This document shows, one piece after another, positions 24,001 to 39,000 of a DNA stretch of 64,000 bases. The translations under genes and the position numbers were made by a program. This stretch comes from Zygaena filipendulae (lineage: Eukaryota; Arthropoda; Insecta; Lepidoptera; Zygaenidae), in assembly GCA_907165275.2 (NCBI GenBank), contig OU015661.1, forward strand, positions 2,239,501-2,303,500, read 5' to 3'. Position 1 is the stretch's first letter; each line of letters starts with the position of its first letter. The notes below the pieces were generated by a model, which saw nothing but the letters and a program-made list of their open reading frames with translations, had not been told where the DNA came from and did not search any database.

Positions 24001-27000
24001 ATTGATGTATGCATTTGCTCCTACAGAGAATAAGCTGTTTCCGTCACACTTAAAATTTCACAAAGCAGAGTGCGCAGAATGCGGTTTTACCTATAACTAT
24101 TATTAGGTATTAATTCTACGTAGCCAGTAAATTATATTGCGTGTATGATAGGTGTTTTCTCAAGGCTTTCGAAGCTATAACGAATAACGAAAGCTGAAAT
24201 TACGTTTGTTTTGTTTAATTTAATCCCCGCACATTCAGGTTGCTGTAAAAAGTTTTTCCTACTCTAGAAATCTTATTTTGGAGCTTTTTAGTGTTTGTGC
24301 GAAAATGGAGTGGGAATTTTTTGTTCATACATATACCTACTATGAGTACTTACTCATTGAACTTTAGATACCTATAACTAGATAAAATTTCGCCTTTCCT
24401 TGTATTGAGATTTTCTGAATTATGCGACACGAATTTATTCCTAGACGTCACTGAAACTTTTGTGATGTGAACACAATTAGACAGCAATAACGAAAATCTT
24501 ATATATACAAGGAAATTTCCGCAAAATTGAAAAATATCCCGTGCATAATAATTTTGGGAACCAATAATGACATGAAACTGAAAAATTAACTTAGAAATCA
24601 CAGTTTAATAAAGTAAAGCTTTCGTTAAGGCGTTGTTTTGAAACGTAATTTCAAGTAGGTACCTAAATGATTGATTTTACTCTAAGATTTAGAGGTTCAT
24701 TGTTCAATTCGGATGTTAAAAACGTTTACGTGGTGCTAAATAACGTTTTCTTCATATGAAAGTATATGAAGAAATCGTTATTTACCCTTCAGCAAGGAAA
24801 AAGATGAGTAAAAATAAAATGTCAACTGCCAGATTTAATTCCACTGTCCTTGGTCATGGTCACACAAATTGCAATGCGACCCTTTCACTCCTAGTACGAT
24901 ATAATCATAGTTAACGGCTGAGATAAAGAAGGGGCAAGGCATCTAAAGGGCCTCTCGCGGGATTATCTGGGCCTTAGACGCCTGATCCCGGCCTAGCATG
25001 TAATTCTATTACATAGAGTCAGCAGTAACATTGGAAATTTAAAAATTTCAAACGAAGTAATTTAATAGGAAACCTCACAAAAACTAACAAACTTTAGTGT
25101 GAAAATAAAATTAAAGCTTCTATAACCTTATGGCTAATAAGTTATCTCAACCAGGCTTGCCTAAATAGGCTATTGGACTTTTTTTTTAGTCTATCATGTA
25201 GATTCATAAAAAATTATTAGACACGTATTTTTTTCTTACGGAGATACGTTGAGTCGAAATGTCGCGTGACATCACAAGCAGGCGCAGTTTTTAGCTGCGT
25301 ATGACGTTACGAGCGAGCCCCCACGCCCAAACTTCGATGCGCTTTATCCAGGTATATTTTCATTAATTGGGAAAAGCAAAAAATACGTGTCCATTATTTT
25401 TTTATTATCTAACTGACGGACTAAATAGAATTTAGAAAAAAAAATAGTCAAATAGCCTATTTCTATTCTACACGTTAATTCCTTCATATTATAATATGTA
25501 TTTAATCTGTATAAATTATAGGTATACTGATCAAAATAAAAAAGATCTGATCATTAACAGGAAAAATAAAACTGAAACAAACCGCAATCTCGGATTTCCG
25601 TTTTGCTTTCTATCTGTGCTTGAATTAAATCAGCGACGCGCTAGCATTTAGCAAAGTGGTGTAATAAATTTAACGAAACTAGACGCGTTTGCGGACCTCG
25701 CCCGATCAATGTACGGCCCTGCTGTGTCGCTTTCGGATACGTAACGAGCGTACCCCGTATATAGATAGGTAGCTAATCTAATACATGGAGAACTGGATTT
25801 TTTTAAAACACCTCAACGAACGTACACTTGCCTAAATCTTTGATTGCATGAACTAATAAAATACCTGTGCTTTGTTAACTTGACGTGTATAAGTTACAAG
25901 TAGGAAGATGGGCAGCAAGGGGTTTCAACCCAGTGTTTGGGTTAAACACCAAGTTTTCTGAATGTTTACGGGTGATTATCCAGTGTATATCCGGTTTTAA
26001 TACAAAAGCACTGGGTTTAAACCCTGTTTACAAGCGCGAATGTATCTTTTGCCTGTAATTTTATTTGGAAGATTTTTAACTTCACTCAGAAACCATTTTA
26101 GAACTTCCATTCAACATAACGGCTTTTTAATTAACCACTGTATTTTTAACATTCAAAGTAGGTACTTTTACATTACATTTCATTTTACATTTTGGCTTAA
26201 GTAATTTTAGATTTAGTAATAAGTATTTTGTAAATGTTGTTTTAGTTTTTTATTTAATTTCTCTTTTAATTTACTGTTTTTTTTAAGCCAAATAAAATTT
26301 ATTTTTATTAAATATTTTAAAAGGATATTTATTTTATAGATTTAACTCGAAGAACAATTTCATGAACTGTGAAAGTCCTGAAACTTCATTTTAAATTATT
26401 TTAGCACTAACTATCCATTTGTAACATATAGAGCTTTCGAAATAAATTGGAATAAGGTTAGTATGAGAAAAAGAGATTCCTCGAGCTGAAGGTTTCATTT
26501 AAGAATATTGACGGTCAAAGAACTTCTTATCGAACTTTTGCCCATAAATCAGTAGACTAACTTTATTAAATGACTAAAATATGGTTGTCTGACGGTTAAT
26601 ATTGCTGAGTCACTATCTATACTTACCCTAAGATAAAAATCACATGCCGTGTACGTACCTACCAACTTTTAAAACGAATCGAAAACTTTGTTCTCAAAAG
26701 AAATCAATAGAAAAGAAAAGGAATTTTCTCTTTGTACAACATTTTACGAAACGTTACACCGATTGCGAAAATAATCTCTATTTTCAAACTTGCAAGACTG
26801 AATTTTGGGCCAACTGTCCGAAATTTAGTCCTAAAGGCATCATGTTAAGTCCCTCAGATGCGCCATCAGAAATCGTTTAGCAGTTTATCAGTTTAACGAC
26901 ACACGAAATCGCCGACCGTTTGAAGTGTAAAGTTCAATTTTACTCATCATGATAATAATATAGAGTATCGTAATGATGAGCAGAAATAAATCTTATTCGT

Positions 27001-30000
27001 TTAATGATAAGATCGCAATTACGTGACTGTGATTCGAATTAAGTGAATCCCTTTTGGTAAAATATGTCTATTTGTCGGTCTGACTATACAGGATGGAAAA
27101 AAGACGAAAATTATTACATTAACAAATAAAATATTGTAAGTTTCAGTTAAAAGTCAAAAGATATAAAAGAATGTACATTTTCGGTGAGATTTTTTTATCA
27201 TCAATAAAAAGGTATTGATATCTTTTCTCTTAGATAAGCCAAGGATTACATTAGACTAACTTGTATTGTACGCATTAACTTTATAAAGATATCAAGCAAA
27301 AATATTTACGTGTGTGTGTGTGTGTGTGTGGTCACGTCTAAAACTGAAAAACTGCATTTATGTAGATATGTTTTAGGAAACTACATCGTCAATTTTAAAG
27401 ATTTATTTAATGAATTAAAAAAAACATTATAAGTTTAATTCTACATAGTTATACTTACTATTATTATGAATGCGAAAGTGAGTTTGTTTGTTTGTTTGTT
27501 TGTTACGCTTTCACGCCTTAACGGCTCAACCAAACATAATGAAATTTTGCAGACGTCTTGTCAGAGTTAACTCCGAGCTTATCGCGGGAGCAGAAACCGC
27601 GAAGAACAGCTAGTTTTTGTAAAAATAACAGTGATTTTTTGCAAATGATGTTCGAGTAATCGAGTTTTTTTTTCATTAAAAATGTAGTAGATAGTATTTT
27701 AATTTTTTATTTAAGATTAATTACTACACATAATAGTCAAATAATTATGATTCTTTAGATCAATCTCCTACAATCACAATGTGTATAATATCTTGCGGAA
27801 ATGTATATTTTCAGCAATACCTTTTTATGTCTCATGTTAGAAAAACTAATAAATGTAGTTTGTTTGTTTGTTCTGCTTTCACCGCTTAACTTCTCAACCG
27901 ATTATCATGTAATTGGAATTCCCGCAGGGACTCCGATATTAATGCGGGTGAAATCGCGTAGAACAGCTAGTAAGTTTATAAATAAATCACGTAGGTATAG
28001 TTTAAGTTAATCACGTCTATGGCAATCTAAGTTATTATTAAATACTTTTTGTATTTTTTTTTTCAATTTCCAACAATTTCCAATGTTCCAGGCAGTGGCA
28101 AGTTAAACTTCGACTCGTTTGTTCGCGTCGCCACCCATTTTCTGGATGAAGACGATGAAGCTTTGCAGAAAGAGTTGAAAGAAGCCTTCCGGCTGTACGA
28201 CAAAGAAGGTGACTTGTCTAGCGCATTAGTTTTATTACCCTTTTTACCGAAATTTTCGGAATTATTGCGTATATAGTACAATTAAATGTCATTAGCGAAA
28301 AACAAAAAAAGAAGAACAATTCCATTAGTTCTCTTTTTTTTTAAATTTGATTATTGGTTTGGATTTTTAATTTTTAATGTAATAGATTGAGAATGATGAA
28401 ATACTTCGAATAACGCACCCCTTATAGGTATGTAGTTATTTACCTTCTTACGTTTGTGATATCTACCAAATATACATAATTATTCAGATTTCAGAGGTTT
28501 TCCTAAGATAAAGGATCGAACTTGCGCATAACTTGGAATAATTTGGAAAATGATAAGTCTACTAATAGAGTTTCAAATAAAGATTTTCTTTGTTTCAGCT
28601 ATAAATTTTTATTTATACTCAATCTTTTAACAATTTCAGTCTGTGTAACTTGGTATACTTAAGTATATTATATTATGTTGAATAGTAAACAAAAAATTTT
28701 TATCATCTGAAATATATTTTTTGTAGCTTTTTTATTATTCTAAAACAAATTTTCTGCAGACAATGTTTTGACGTTATCACATTAGCATCATATCTCTAGA
28801 GGATAAATTTCAAATATTGCCGCAATAAAATAAAAATATATGAAAGAAAAATAAACGCGGGTATAATTTTCGGGGGCGTTGGTAAAGAATGAAACGGTTA
28901 CGGACAATAAATAAAGTAACAAATTTATTGTTGGCGGCAACTGTTTTGTAGTTAAATAGGGTTGAAGTGACTGCGAAATACATTCAATTTGATGAAATTA
29001 AATTTTTTTACTATGGAACTAGCTTTCCCCGCGGTTTCAGTCGCTTTAATTTTCAAGATCCCGCGGGAAGTCCGGTATAAATAGTACCTAACCCAGATCC
29101 TTTTTTTACCCCTGACAAAATTTCATAATGATCTGTTTGACCGTTAAGATGTGAAAGCGTAACAAACAAACAAGTAAACTCACTTTCATATTTATAATAA
29201 TAGTTAATACATATATCACAACGGTTGAACTCTTATTTGAAAAAACATACATACAATCGAACATAGAACCTCCTCCTTTTTGGAAGTCGGTTAAAAATAC
29301 GTTTGTCAACTATCGACTGAACTTGAACGAGCGCGGCGTTAAGACTAAACAATAATGATAATTAACTAAAATCAAACACCTATCTCCCGCTTCATACTTG
29401 TGTATACAAAAGCAAATTCAACACGAGTGACACCCCTGTATGAGATCTGCGACCGGATGCGCCGGCTTTGCTGTTTTACGTGGTGTTAGGGAAGAAGTAA
29501 CGACTATTTTAGTGTACTTGATGCCGCTGGCCCCTACGGGATAGTTTGTTTGCTAACTGTACCTATAACTCTGCCAGCGAGTATATCCGGTTACTTTGTT
29601 ATAACGAATCTAAAACTGTGTAAATCTAAATCTAATCTAAAACATCTATTTGGTGCACTCAAAATATCATTGCACAGAATTTAATTTCGATTAGATAAAT
29701 TACCGATCTAGATAATATATACCTACTTACCTAATACGCAGTGTAGAAATAGGTCAGAATTATTTTTTTTGTTAAATTTACTACTTTTGGAGAAGGCAAA
29801 GGAATCTAAGTCCATACAGTCAGTTCAGATGTCTTTCTTTTCTGACGTTATTTACATGGAAATGCATTTCGATGCTTTACCGGAACTTCTGGAAGCAATT
29901 CTTCATGATTGAACCTTAATAAAATGCTAAGTTATAAAGTAGCTAACACTCAATTTCATTTTATTTCAGTGTTTACACACACTGTTCATCGGTAATGGAT

Positions 30001-33000
30001 CACTATTATGCAAATTTCACCACTTTTTATATACACAATATTAACCATGATAAACTAATTTATAAAACAAAAAACAAAACTGACATCCATTTTGCTAAAA
30101 TGCCGCTAAAAGTCCTCTAGGTCAGAATGACTATACTTCCAATGTTTTTCACCTCTTTTTCTGCTCTTAGGCAACGGTTATATCCCAACGTCCAGCTTGC
30201 GCGAGATCCTGGCCGCTCTGGACGATCAGCTGACCCCAGATCAGCTGAACGAAATGATCGATGAAATCGACACCGATTGCTCGGGCACCGTCGACTTTGA
30301 CGGTGAGAAAAACAACGCTGAGCCTACCAAAAAAAGATGATGGAAATATCGTGTGTTTTCATGACTTTCTAATTTGGTGATGCGATTTTGTTTCAGAATT
30401 CATGCAAATGATGACCGGCGACTAGAATTATTTCAATGTTTATTCTAATCAAATTATTATACCTATAGAAAAACTTGTTCAAATAAAAGTCTATTTACAC
30501 AATAAACTGAATGTTATTATTACTAATATATACTTACAATCCGAAAAAAGTAGGTACCTACTAATAAATAATCTTTTATTATACTCACTCTTGTCTCTAC
30601 AAAAAGAAAGGAAGTTTCAGGAGCGAGACCCTAAAATTATGTGGTAAAACAAACTACCTACTGAAGAAATTAATGAAGTCTCACGCCCCTGCGGCAACAC
30701 AAACTGCTTTGTACCAGCTTTATAGAATTAAAATATGTTTAGCAGCAAGAAAGGACTGCGAAAATATCATATAACAAGGTACCGCACCGTACTATGTCGT
30801 AATCAATAGGTACGAAAGAAAAAGTTTTTTTTTTTTATTTAATGTCAAAGATAGTCACTAGTCAGGTATAAAACGCAATTTTAACAAAGAACGGTAAAAT
30901 AAAACCAAAAGTAAGTAGTCTTTGTCAAAATTTTGAAACTGATATCTAAATTAACTTTTTTTAAATTATTATGAAAATGTAAAGTTTTAGTAACCTCTCG
31001 CCTTAGCCACGTAAAATTTGAAGAGGTAGGATGATTTGCAGAACTTCATAGTTTATTATAGAACGAGCAGTTCCCCGCGGTTTCACCCGCGTTAATTTCG
31101 AAGTTCCCGCGGGAATTCCGGATTACAATATAGCTTATGTTACTCAGGGATAATTTGGCTTTCTAATATTGAAAGAATTTTTGAAATTGGTCCAGTAGTT
31201 TTTGAGTTAAATCGTAAGAAACAAACAAACAAACAATTAAAAAATCAATCTTTTCTCTTTAATCTTTAATTAGTATAGATTAAGTAAGTTTTTATCATAA
31301 TACTTACTTTTATTCTGTCAATTTTAGGGTCCCGGGCTGGACTGGCGTATTTATAATTTTTTTTTATTAAATATAAATAATACGTAGGTACCTACCTACT
31401 TGCACGAGAGGCTGTAGGTAAAAATGTGCATAACCCATTTTAGCTATCTCTAAGAACAAGAGATTGCGTATGTTCATATTTTTTGTTTATACATATCATC
31501 GTGTATCATGAATATTGAAATAAATAAGTCCGTTTTCTAAAATGAGAAGATATTTTTATCAAAATGTAAATTTGGTTTATGTAGTGACTGTGGTGTTACT
31601 TACCTTTGAATACTGATGATGTTGGTATCTAATGCTATTCCTATGAAACTACAGGATAACGCATTTAATGGTTCAGCTACGAGTAATTCGTTTATTAATA
31701 TTTGGCAATCTTGTAGGGTTTTGTTTTTTTTTTTAATTATCTCATGTACCTACCTATTGTATTGTTAAAACGAGTTTCCATTTTCTAAGTGGAGGTAAGT
31801 ACATAAATTTTGCAAAAACTTCGGTCATATTTTCTTTCCAGCTTGACTCGCAACGACTATACTGTTTTATCGCATGTTAAATTAGAACAATAACCCTTTT
31901 GTCTGGAGCAAGCCATATGTATCTGTTCACTATCGAGAGAAACGTAATGCCACAATCTCATAAGATTGCATCTGAATACTGACTGAAAATTGTAATGTTC
32001 TTTTTTTTACTCTTTCATGAAAATACCCTGACAGATTACAGACCTTTAAAATAAACATTAGAATATGTCGGTGAGACGTCATTGTAAGTTGCAATAGTGT
32101 TTTAAAATAGAGACAGCACACAAAACAGTTGCCAAAAATTAATAAACAAATAAACGAAATGTGAATGACAGGCATGGTGAAGCTATTACTTTCATACCTG
32201 ACTTACACTCCTAAAGCTACTGGTGCTAGCGCTCCGAGCCTGTAAGAAGAAACATTCGTTCCTATACCAAGCACACACAGCTTTATAGGTTATGCTGCTG
32301 CAAACATGCGAATTGCTGTGTACATACATACACAAATTCAAAAATTTCAATATGAACAGATTATAGATTATTAAAAGCAAAAAAAATTGAAAATTCTACT
32401 ACTGTACGAAATACCCCCCCCCCCCTCCCCACCTCTCTCCTTCCCCTACCTCAGGTGAAGCTTAGCTCTACACACGATTCCCATCTTGTGTAGTATCTCG
32501 CAGAAACTAACCCATCCTAACCAAACATAGCCTATGTGACGATGTACACAGCTCTCCGAAGGTTTGCAGTGACATAAGTTGGGCCAAACAAAACTTTACA
32601 TATAAGTTGGTCCGAAACAATCGATTATTAGCAGTAAATATAAAATTTTACGAGATTAATCCGTGACCAGACAGGTAAGGAAAATCAGTCGACTGTTTCG
32701 TAACTGACGTGGCAGTGGTCATATTTTTCTACAATGCACGAAATATTTTATGCGGTATCGTTGGAAATGATTCGTGTGTTGTAAAATAATATGAATCGGC
32801 AGATAGATACACGACCAAGAAGACAATCATGCCAACATTAAGTAACAATTTGAATGGTAAAATAGTGTGAACCACATACAGAAACTTATACGATACGTAA
32901 ACATCTATAACAGTTGTGTAAACAGACAGTCTTGTTCAATTTTTTTCCGATTTATCATGCAATTTAGTCAAAGTGGTGTAATATGGCAGGGTTTAGCATC

Positions 33001-36000
33001 TTACATTTTAAGGCCTCTACACCAACCAATAATAAAGATGATAGAAAACATTTACCTGATCTATTAGATCTGACATCGGCTATGATATGCATATTTTGTC
33101 TTCTAGAAGATTTGCAACTCTTCTCTCGCAGCTAATCGTAATAGAGTCATTATTTCGTTATTTATCTTTAACTAGGTAAGGTATGTTATAAGAGTAAGAG
33201 GCCACATAGACAAATATACCATCTTGTAAAATTTATACTGTTTGTAAAACGTCTTTATGACGTTATAAGTTGCCGTTTTTGCAGTTCCAATATTCGTTCT
33301 TCGCTTGTATTGGAATTTGGAACTTGGAACTGCAAAAACGGCATCTTACAACGTCATACAGACGTTTTACAAAAAGTATAAATTTCACAAGGTGGTATAC
33401 TTGTCTATGTGGCCCACACAAAAAACAGCACTCCAATTCAACACGGAGGAACAACTTAAATTTCTTTGAGTCGAAATCGTTTCGTCTAAATACGTTTTAC
33501 TCAAATAAGATCCATAAATTTTACTCTAATCGCGCCCAAAGAGATCTCACTTCAAAAACTTACTTGAACACGTAACATTCGAACTTGTGCTTGAATCTTT
33601 AAAGCTCCTATTACATTGTTTCATAATATTTTCTGTGGAAAGTCAAAGAAATTTATTGTAGATACGTTAAGTACCTAGTCTCTTATAACGCTGTGTCGAA
33701 GTCCATTATTTTAAATCAAACTATTTTACCATTTCCATAAAGTGTAGATAATTGATATTGATATGTGTAGAAAGTAAGTACATAATTGTTTTTGTGCAAG
33801 TAGTAGGTAATAATAATACGTGTCATAGCAGTCGAAAAGATATCAGATCGTGCACCATTTAATCTATTGGTCGGACAGAAAAAGAAAAATATATAAAAGT
33901 TCTTACAAACAATCCATAACATGAACATAATGCTATTTGTTTAGTTTTATAAGTAGAAAGTAAAATCCTTTTACCAATAATTATTGTTCGATCAACGTCC
34001 CTTTAAATATAATTAAAAGGGGGTATGGACGAATGTACGAATGCTTTATGCAGATTGACCAGTTACTTTGATCTTGCATAATTCCCAATACTTTTTGGAA
34101 TTCAAATGTTATGAAATTTTAAGAGAATAATTGCTTATATTAAATAAAATTACGTGTCGTCTAGCACAACCGCATCGAGTCATATAGTAAAATTGTTTTT
34201 AATTTCTTAAGCAAACCCGTCACTTCCGATACAAACTTGAGGGTTTTAGTAATTTTATAATAAATGCATTTTATGTGTAAAGCATTAAGCTTCGTCGGAG
34301 TCCGACTACAGTAATTAAAAATGCCAACTAATAAAACCTGTAAAAGTTAGTAAGGGAAGTAGTTCAGGTATTAACAAAATATTGTAATAATGCATAGGTA
34401 ATGCAGTTAGTTTAAACTGAGATAGACATAGAGACACAGAAATAACACAATCACAACTTTAAAAATAATTATTTATTGTAGGACACAGTACACATAAGCT
34501 GTTTTGTTTAAATTTTTAAGGACCACTGAATGATAATTATAACAGTTCAGGACAGCGCAAAATTGGGTCGCCTGTTACAAAAAAAAAAACATATTTTAAA
34601 ATATTTCATTAAAAAGAAACGTTTATATTATGGCAGAATTAATATATTATAAATCCGGTCCATTCCTTTTTAGATGAAATATCTCAGAAGATATAATATG
34701 TTTTTCTTCGTGAGTAGCTAAGTTTGATAAACTTAAATTGACCTTTTTTTCTCAGCTGGTAACAGCGCACTTGACTGGTATATGGCAACAATTAAAGCAT
34801 TTGCAAAGTCAGATAAATAACGATGTTAGTACATAACTGGAGTAGTCTTACCGCCGCACTCAGAGTCGACTTTAATGATTACTTAGTTAAGTATAGATTT
34901 TAAAACAAAACTGCCGCAATCAGAGACGTCCAGTAAATTAATGTTAAATGGCATTCAACGAGATGTAACTTAATTAGTTAAAAGCCAATCAATATTAATT
35001 TATTAAACTTGTCTGATTGCGGCAGTTTTGTTTTCAAAATCTATACTTAACTGAGTAATCATTAAAGTCGACTCTGAGTGCGGCGGTTAGACAGATAAAA
35101 ATACACAATTGACATATATATGTATATAAAATAGTAACACTGAGCAAAATATACACACAACAATAATGCGACAGAGCTGGTGTTAGTGTGCAAATGTCTA
35201 GTTTTATTTTGTAGATCAACATGTACCTACTTCTCACAAATTGACATTTGTTCCAGTAATTTAATACGTGTAATTTCGTCACTAACAGAATATCAGGTTT
35301 ATTTTCGCGAGAGAACCTGTAAAAAAAAAGGTCATACAAATGTAGGTACATATAAGAATAATAAATCTATTGTCAAAGTAACGTTATAGAAAGAAATAAA
35401 TAAAAGATCTGAAAAAGAAAAAAATCACAACAGCTGTTATTGGTAGATGTCTATTTCGAAAAACGACTTCGACATAAGGTAGGTATATAAAAATATAATA
35501 TCTAATTATTTCGTAATTTATTTTCTTTCCCATCAGTTTTTTTGGATGTACGAGTTTAAGAGCGAGAGCTTTGTAAAATTATTTAATAAACAAAACTAGT
35601 ATCGCAATATTATTTCAGCAAGAGCAAAACACATCGAATAACGAACAAAAAACATCAAAAGATATGACAATAAATAAATAGGACGCGGGAAATCACGCGA
35701 ACTGTATGAAACTCGAACGCCTGGAGCGCTTTTCATTTTGTTACCAACTTTCATCCATCATTTAATCCCGCTCCCCTACGGATACCCACTGGCTGGGAGA
35801 GAAATACTGTACTTTTCATAATTCAGATCGATTTGAACGGAACGTATAGGCATTGAACGGATCGTTCATTTTTACATATCAATAGGTTTCTGTCGTTATT
35901 TTTTATATCTACAGTTGAAGAATAGGTATATGTATATTTTCAACTTAAAGTTTGAATTAGCTTTAGCATCAAATATGTATAGAACATAATAATGGCTATC

Positions 36001-39000
36001 ATAATAGGCTATTTGACTAAATTTTTTTTCTTAATTCTATTTAGTCCGTCAGTTAGATAATAAAAATATAATAGGATACGTATATTTTGCTGTTTTGAAT
36101 TAATTAAAATTTACTTGGATATAGCACATTCAAGTTTGGAAGTGCGGGCTCGTTACGTCATATGCAGGTAAAAACTGCACCTGCTTGTGACGTCACATGA
36201 CATTTCGACTCAACGTTTTTGCTTACGTAGAAAAAAAACGTGTCTGATATTTTTTATGAATCTACAGGATGGGCTAAAAATAAAAAAATAGTCAAATATC
36301 CTATTATTATACAAAGGCACGTTGTGTATTACCGCCATAATGTTCTTAAACGCTTAGACGTTAACTAGGTCGCACCTCCCGGAAACACATGTAAAATAAA
36401 GTCTTCTATGTATATATATCTACCTACCTACATGGCACACGCATCGCAACATGGCGGTCGCCGCTACCGGAAGTGGAGCCTCCAGCCGTCGGAAATTGGT
36501 CGGACGCAGCGCGGCACAATCGATTGGTGTAGCAATGGGTGAGATGTTCCGCTTGCTGTTTGTTTCCAACAATAGGTCTATTTTTATTTGTTTTCAATGC
36601 GCTTTCCACACGGCCGAATAGAATTGTTATCGACACACAAACACTTCTCAGCAATTAAGCTGAAGCGAAGCTTTGATTATTTGATAATATTTTTCGAGTT
36701 GATGTTTTTATTGCTATGTAGAATAAAATTAGATTACTAATTATAATAGATTACAAAGATTACTTTGGATATATTTTTACTTCTATCTGTAGCATTTTTA
36801 AAACTATTTCAGTAAGCTTTTATTAGTTCCACCCAGGGCCAGATTAAGCTATGTAGAAACCCATTGGGCAATGTAAGTATTGAATTAGGCCCTCTACCCT
36901 CAGTAGGTAGTTAGTATCTATCGAAACCAGATAACAACTTAAATATCTCGGTATTAATAAATGCGCTTTATGATTTGAAACAAAATTTTGTGGATTAGAG
37001 TAAAACTTACAACAATTATTTATTTTATTTGTTGATTAACACTACGTCGACTTATTTGTGGAGAATCCGAAGCTGTTATGTTATGTAAATTACGCGGGAC
37101 TTGAACGCGATGTTTTTTATTACGTTTTTGCCTGACATTTCGTCTGAGGGTATACTATAAACATATTATTCGTGTAAGAAACTCGTTAAAGTGTCTCAAT
37201 CAAGACGTTACCAAAGAAAATAATACTCTCTGACGAGCGTTACATACTCGTGCCATATTATATGGACAAGTCGATTAAGGTGTAGATTGCATAGGCGACA
37301 GGCGTACATTAATTCACACCGATATGCGTTTATATTAAGTGTGTATCAGAAATATACCAATGAATAATCAACCTTAGACAAAAATAAAATGAGTAATATT
37401 ATGTTATAAAGAGAAAAAAACTGAAAGAAACCATTTACACTGTATTTAATATACGTTTATTATAACGAAATTACTTTTTTCCATTTCGTTTATTCACTTT
37501 TCACAAGTGGGTTAACCCAGATTTATCTACACGAAGACGAACCTTTATTGTGTAAATTAAGTAGGTAGGCTATTTAATAAAAATGTGTGGTTTTTTGTTG
37601 TTACTATGTTTTTAATCAATTTTATCCTGATGTCTAGAATTTGTAATTAAATTTCAACTACAAACAAGACTAACAATGTAAAATTTACAGTAATTATCTT
37701 TTCACGAATGAATAAATACATCGACTTGCGAATTCCTGTGTGATACGCAGCCCGCATCGACTCGAGCTAACGAGCAATTTCCGAACGTAACTGAAAATAA
37801 TAAAAGTTTTCTCGGTAATTGTTCACCTTAGCGGTGAAAAATGTATTCTATTTTTGAACAAAAAAATAAAAGAATAATAGTTGCGCCAGCATACAATAAA
37901 ATACCTATGATAAATAACCTGAATTTTTTAGGCTTCGAAAATATATTATGTTGATTCGGCTTTCTAGTACATTTTGAACGTACCTATTTATTTTGTTTTC
38001 ATTTATATTATATAAGAGATATTATTTTTACTGTTAATACAAAACTGGTTTAAATAGAATTAATTATTGCATACTACACGTTGTCAGAGGTACAGAAAAG
38101 GACATAGGGTTTTTATCCCGGAATTCCCGCGGGATCTCTGACATTAACGCGGGTGATACCGCGGGGCGCAGCTAGTATTATATAAAATAAAGTTATTTAA
38201 CTTACACCAATATTTTATTTCAATTCATTTACAAAGGCAGGTAGGTAGGTACCTAAGCATTATACTTGATCTAAATACTTTACCATTTCCATATAGGATA
38301 AATATAAGAGCTGAATCAAACTGCAAACATTTGAAGTATAATAATTACATAATATGCAACTTATTCCGTAACATGTTTCAATAATTTTAAATTGAATTTA
38401 TTATTTTGTGGTTAAAGAATCATTTAAAGCCATTGTGTTTATTATTATTGTGTTATTGCATCCATTAAGTTTTACGAGTTTCCAGTCGAATGCTATTCAG
38501 ATATAATTTTTTGTGATCGTTTTAAAGCCCAAAACATTTATTTTAATAAGAGTGAAGCGTATATAGTAGTTTACCTGGTTAAGTGTAGGTATATGCAGTA
38601 CACCAAAACTACCTAGTTTATAGGTGTTATAGGTAAACCGTGTGTTCCCAAAATATACCTAGGTAGGTATTCCAGATGATTACTATCACTTCTTCATACA
38701 AATATTACTATTGGTCATTTAACTGTTATTATAATACTATCCAGATTTGAAAGTGCGTTTTTTTATCACTTATTCGTTTATCATACAAGTTATTGAATAA
38801 GTTCAAAAATAACACACGTTAGTAGAGAAAAAAATGTAAAAACTTCTCGCTTCTCTCTCACAGATTACTCTAAACATATTGTAAATAAAGGATCGTTAAT
38901 TTTTTAAAGAATCAGTTATCTTTTACCTTGCTTCTGTTCCTTGGATCCCTGAAATCTTCCTTCGAAGCCTTCCGCCTCTTATCCTTCAATATCATACGAG

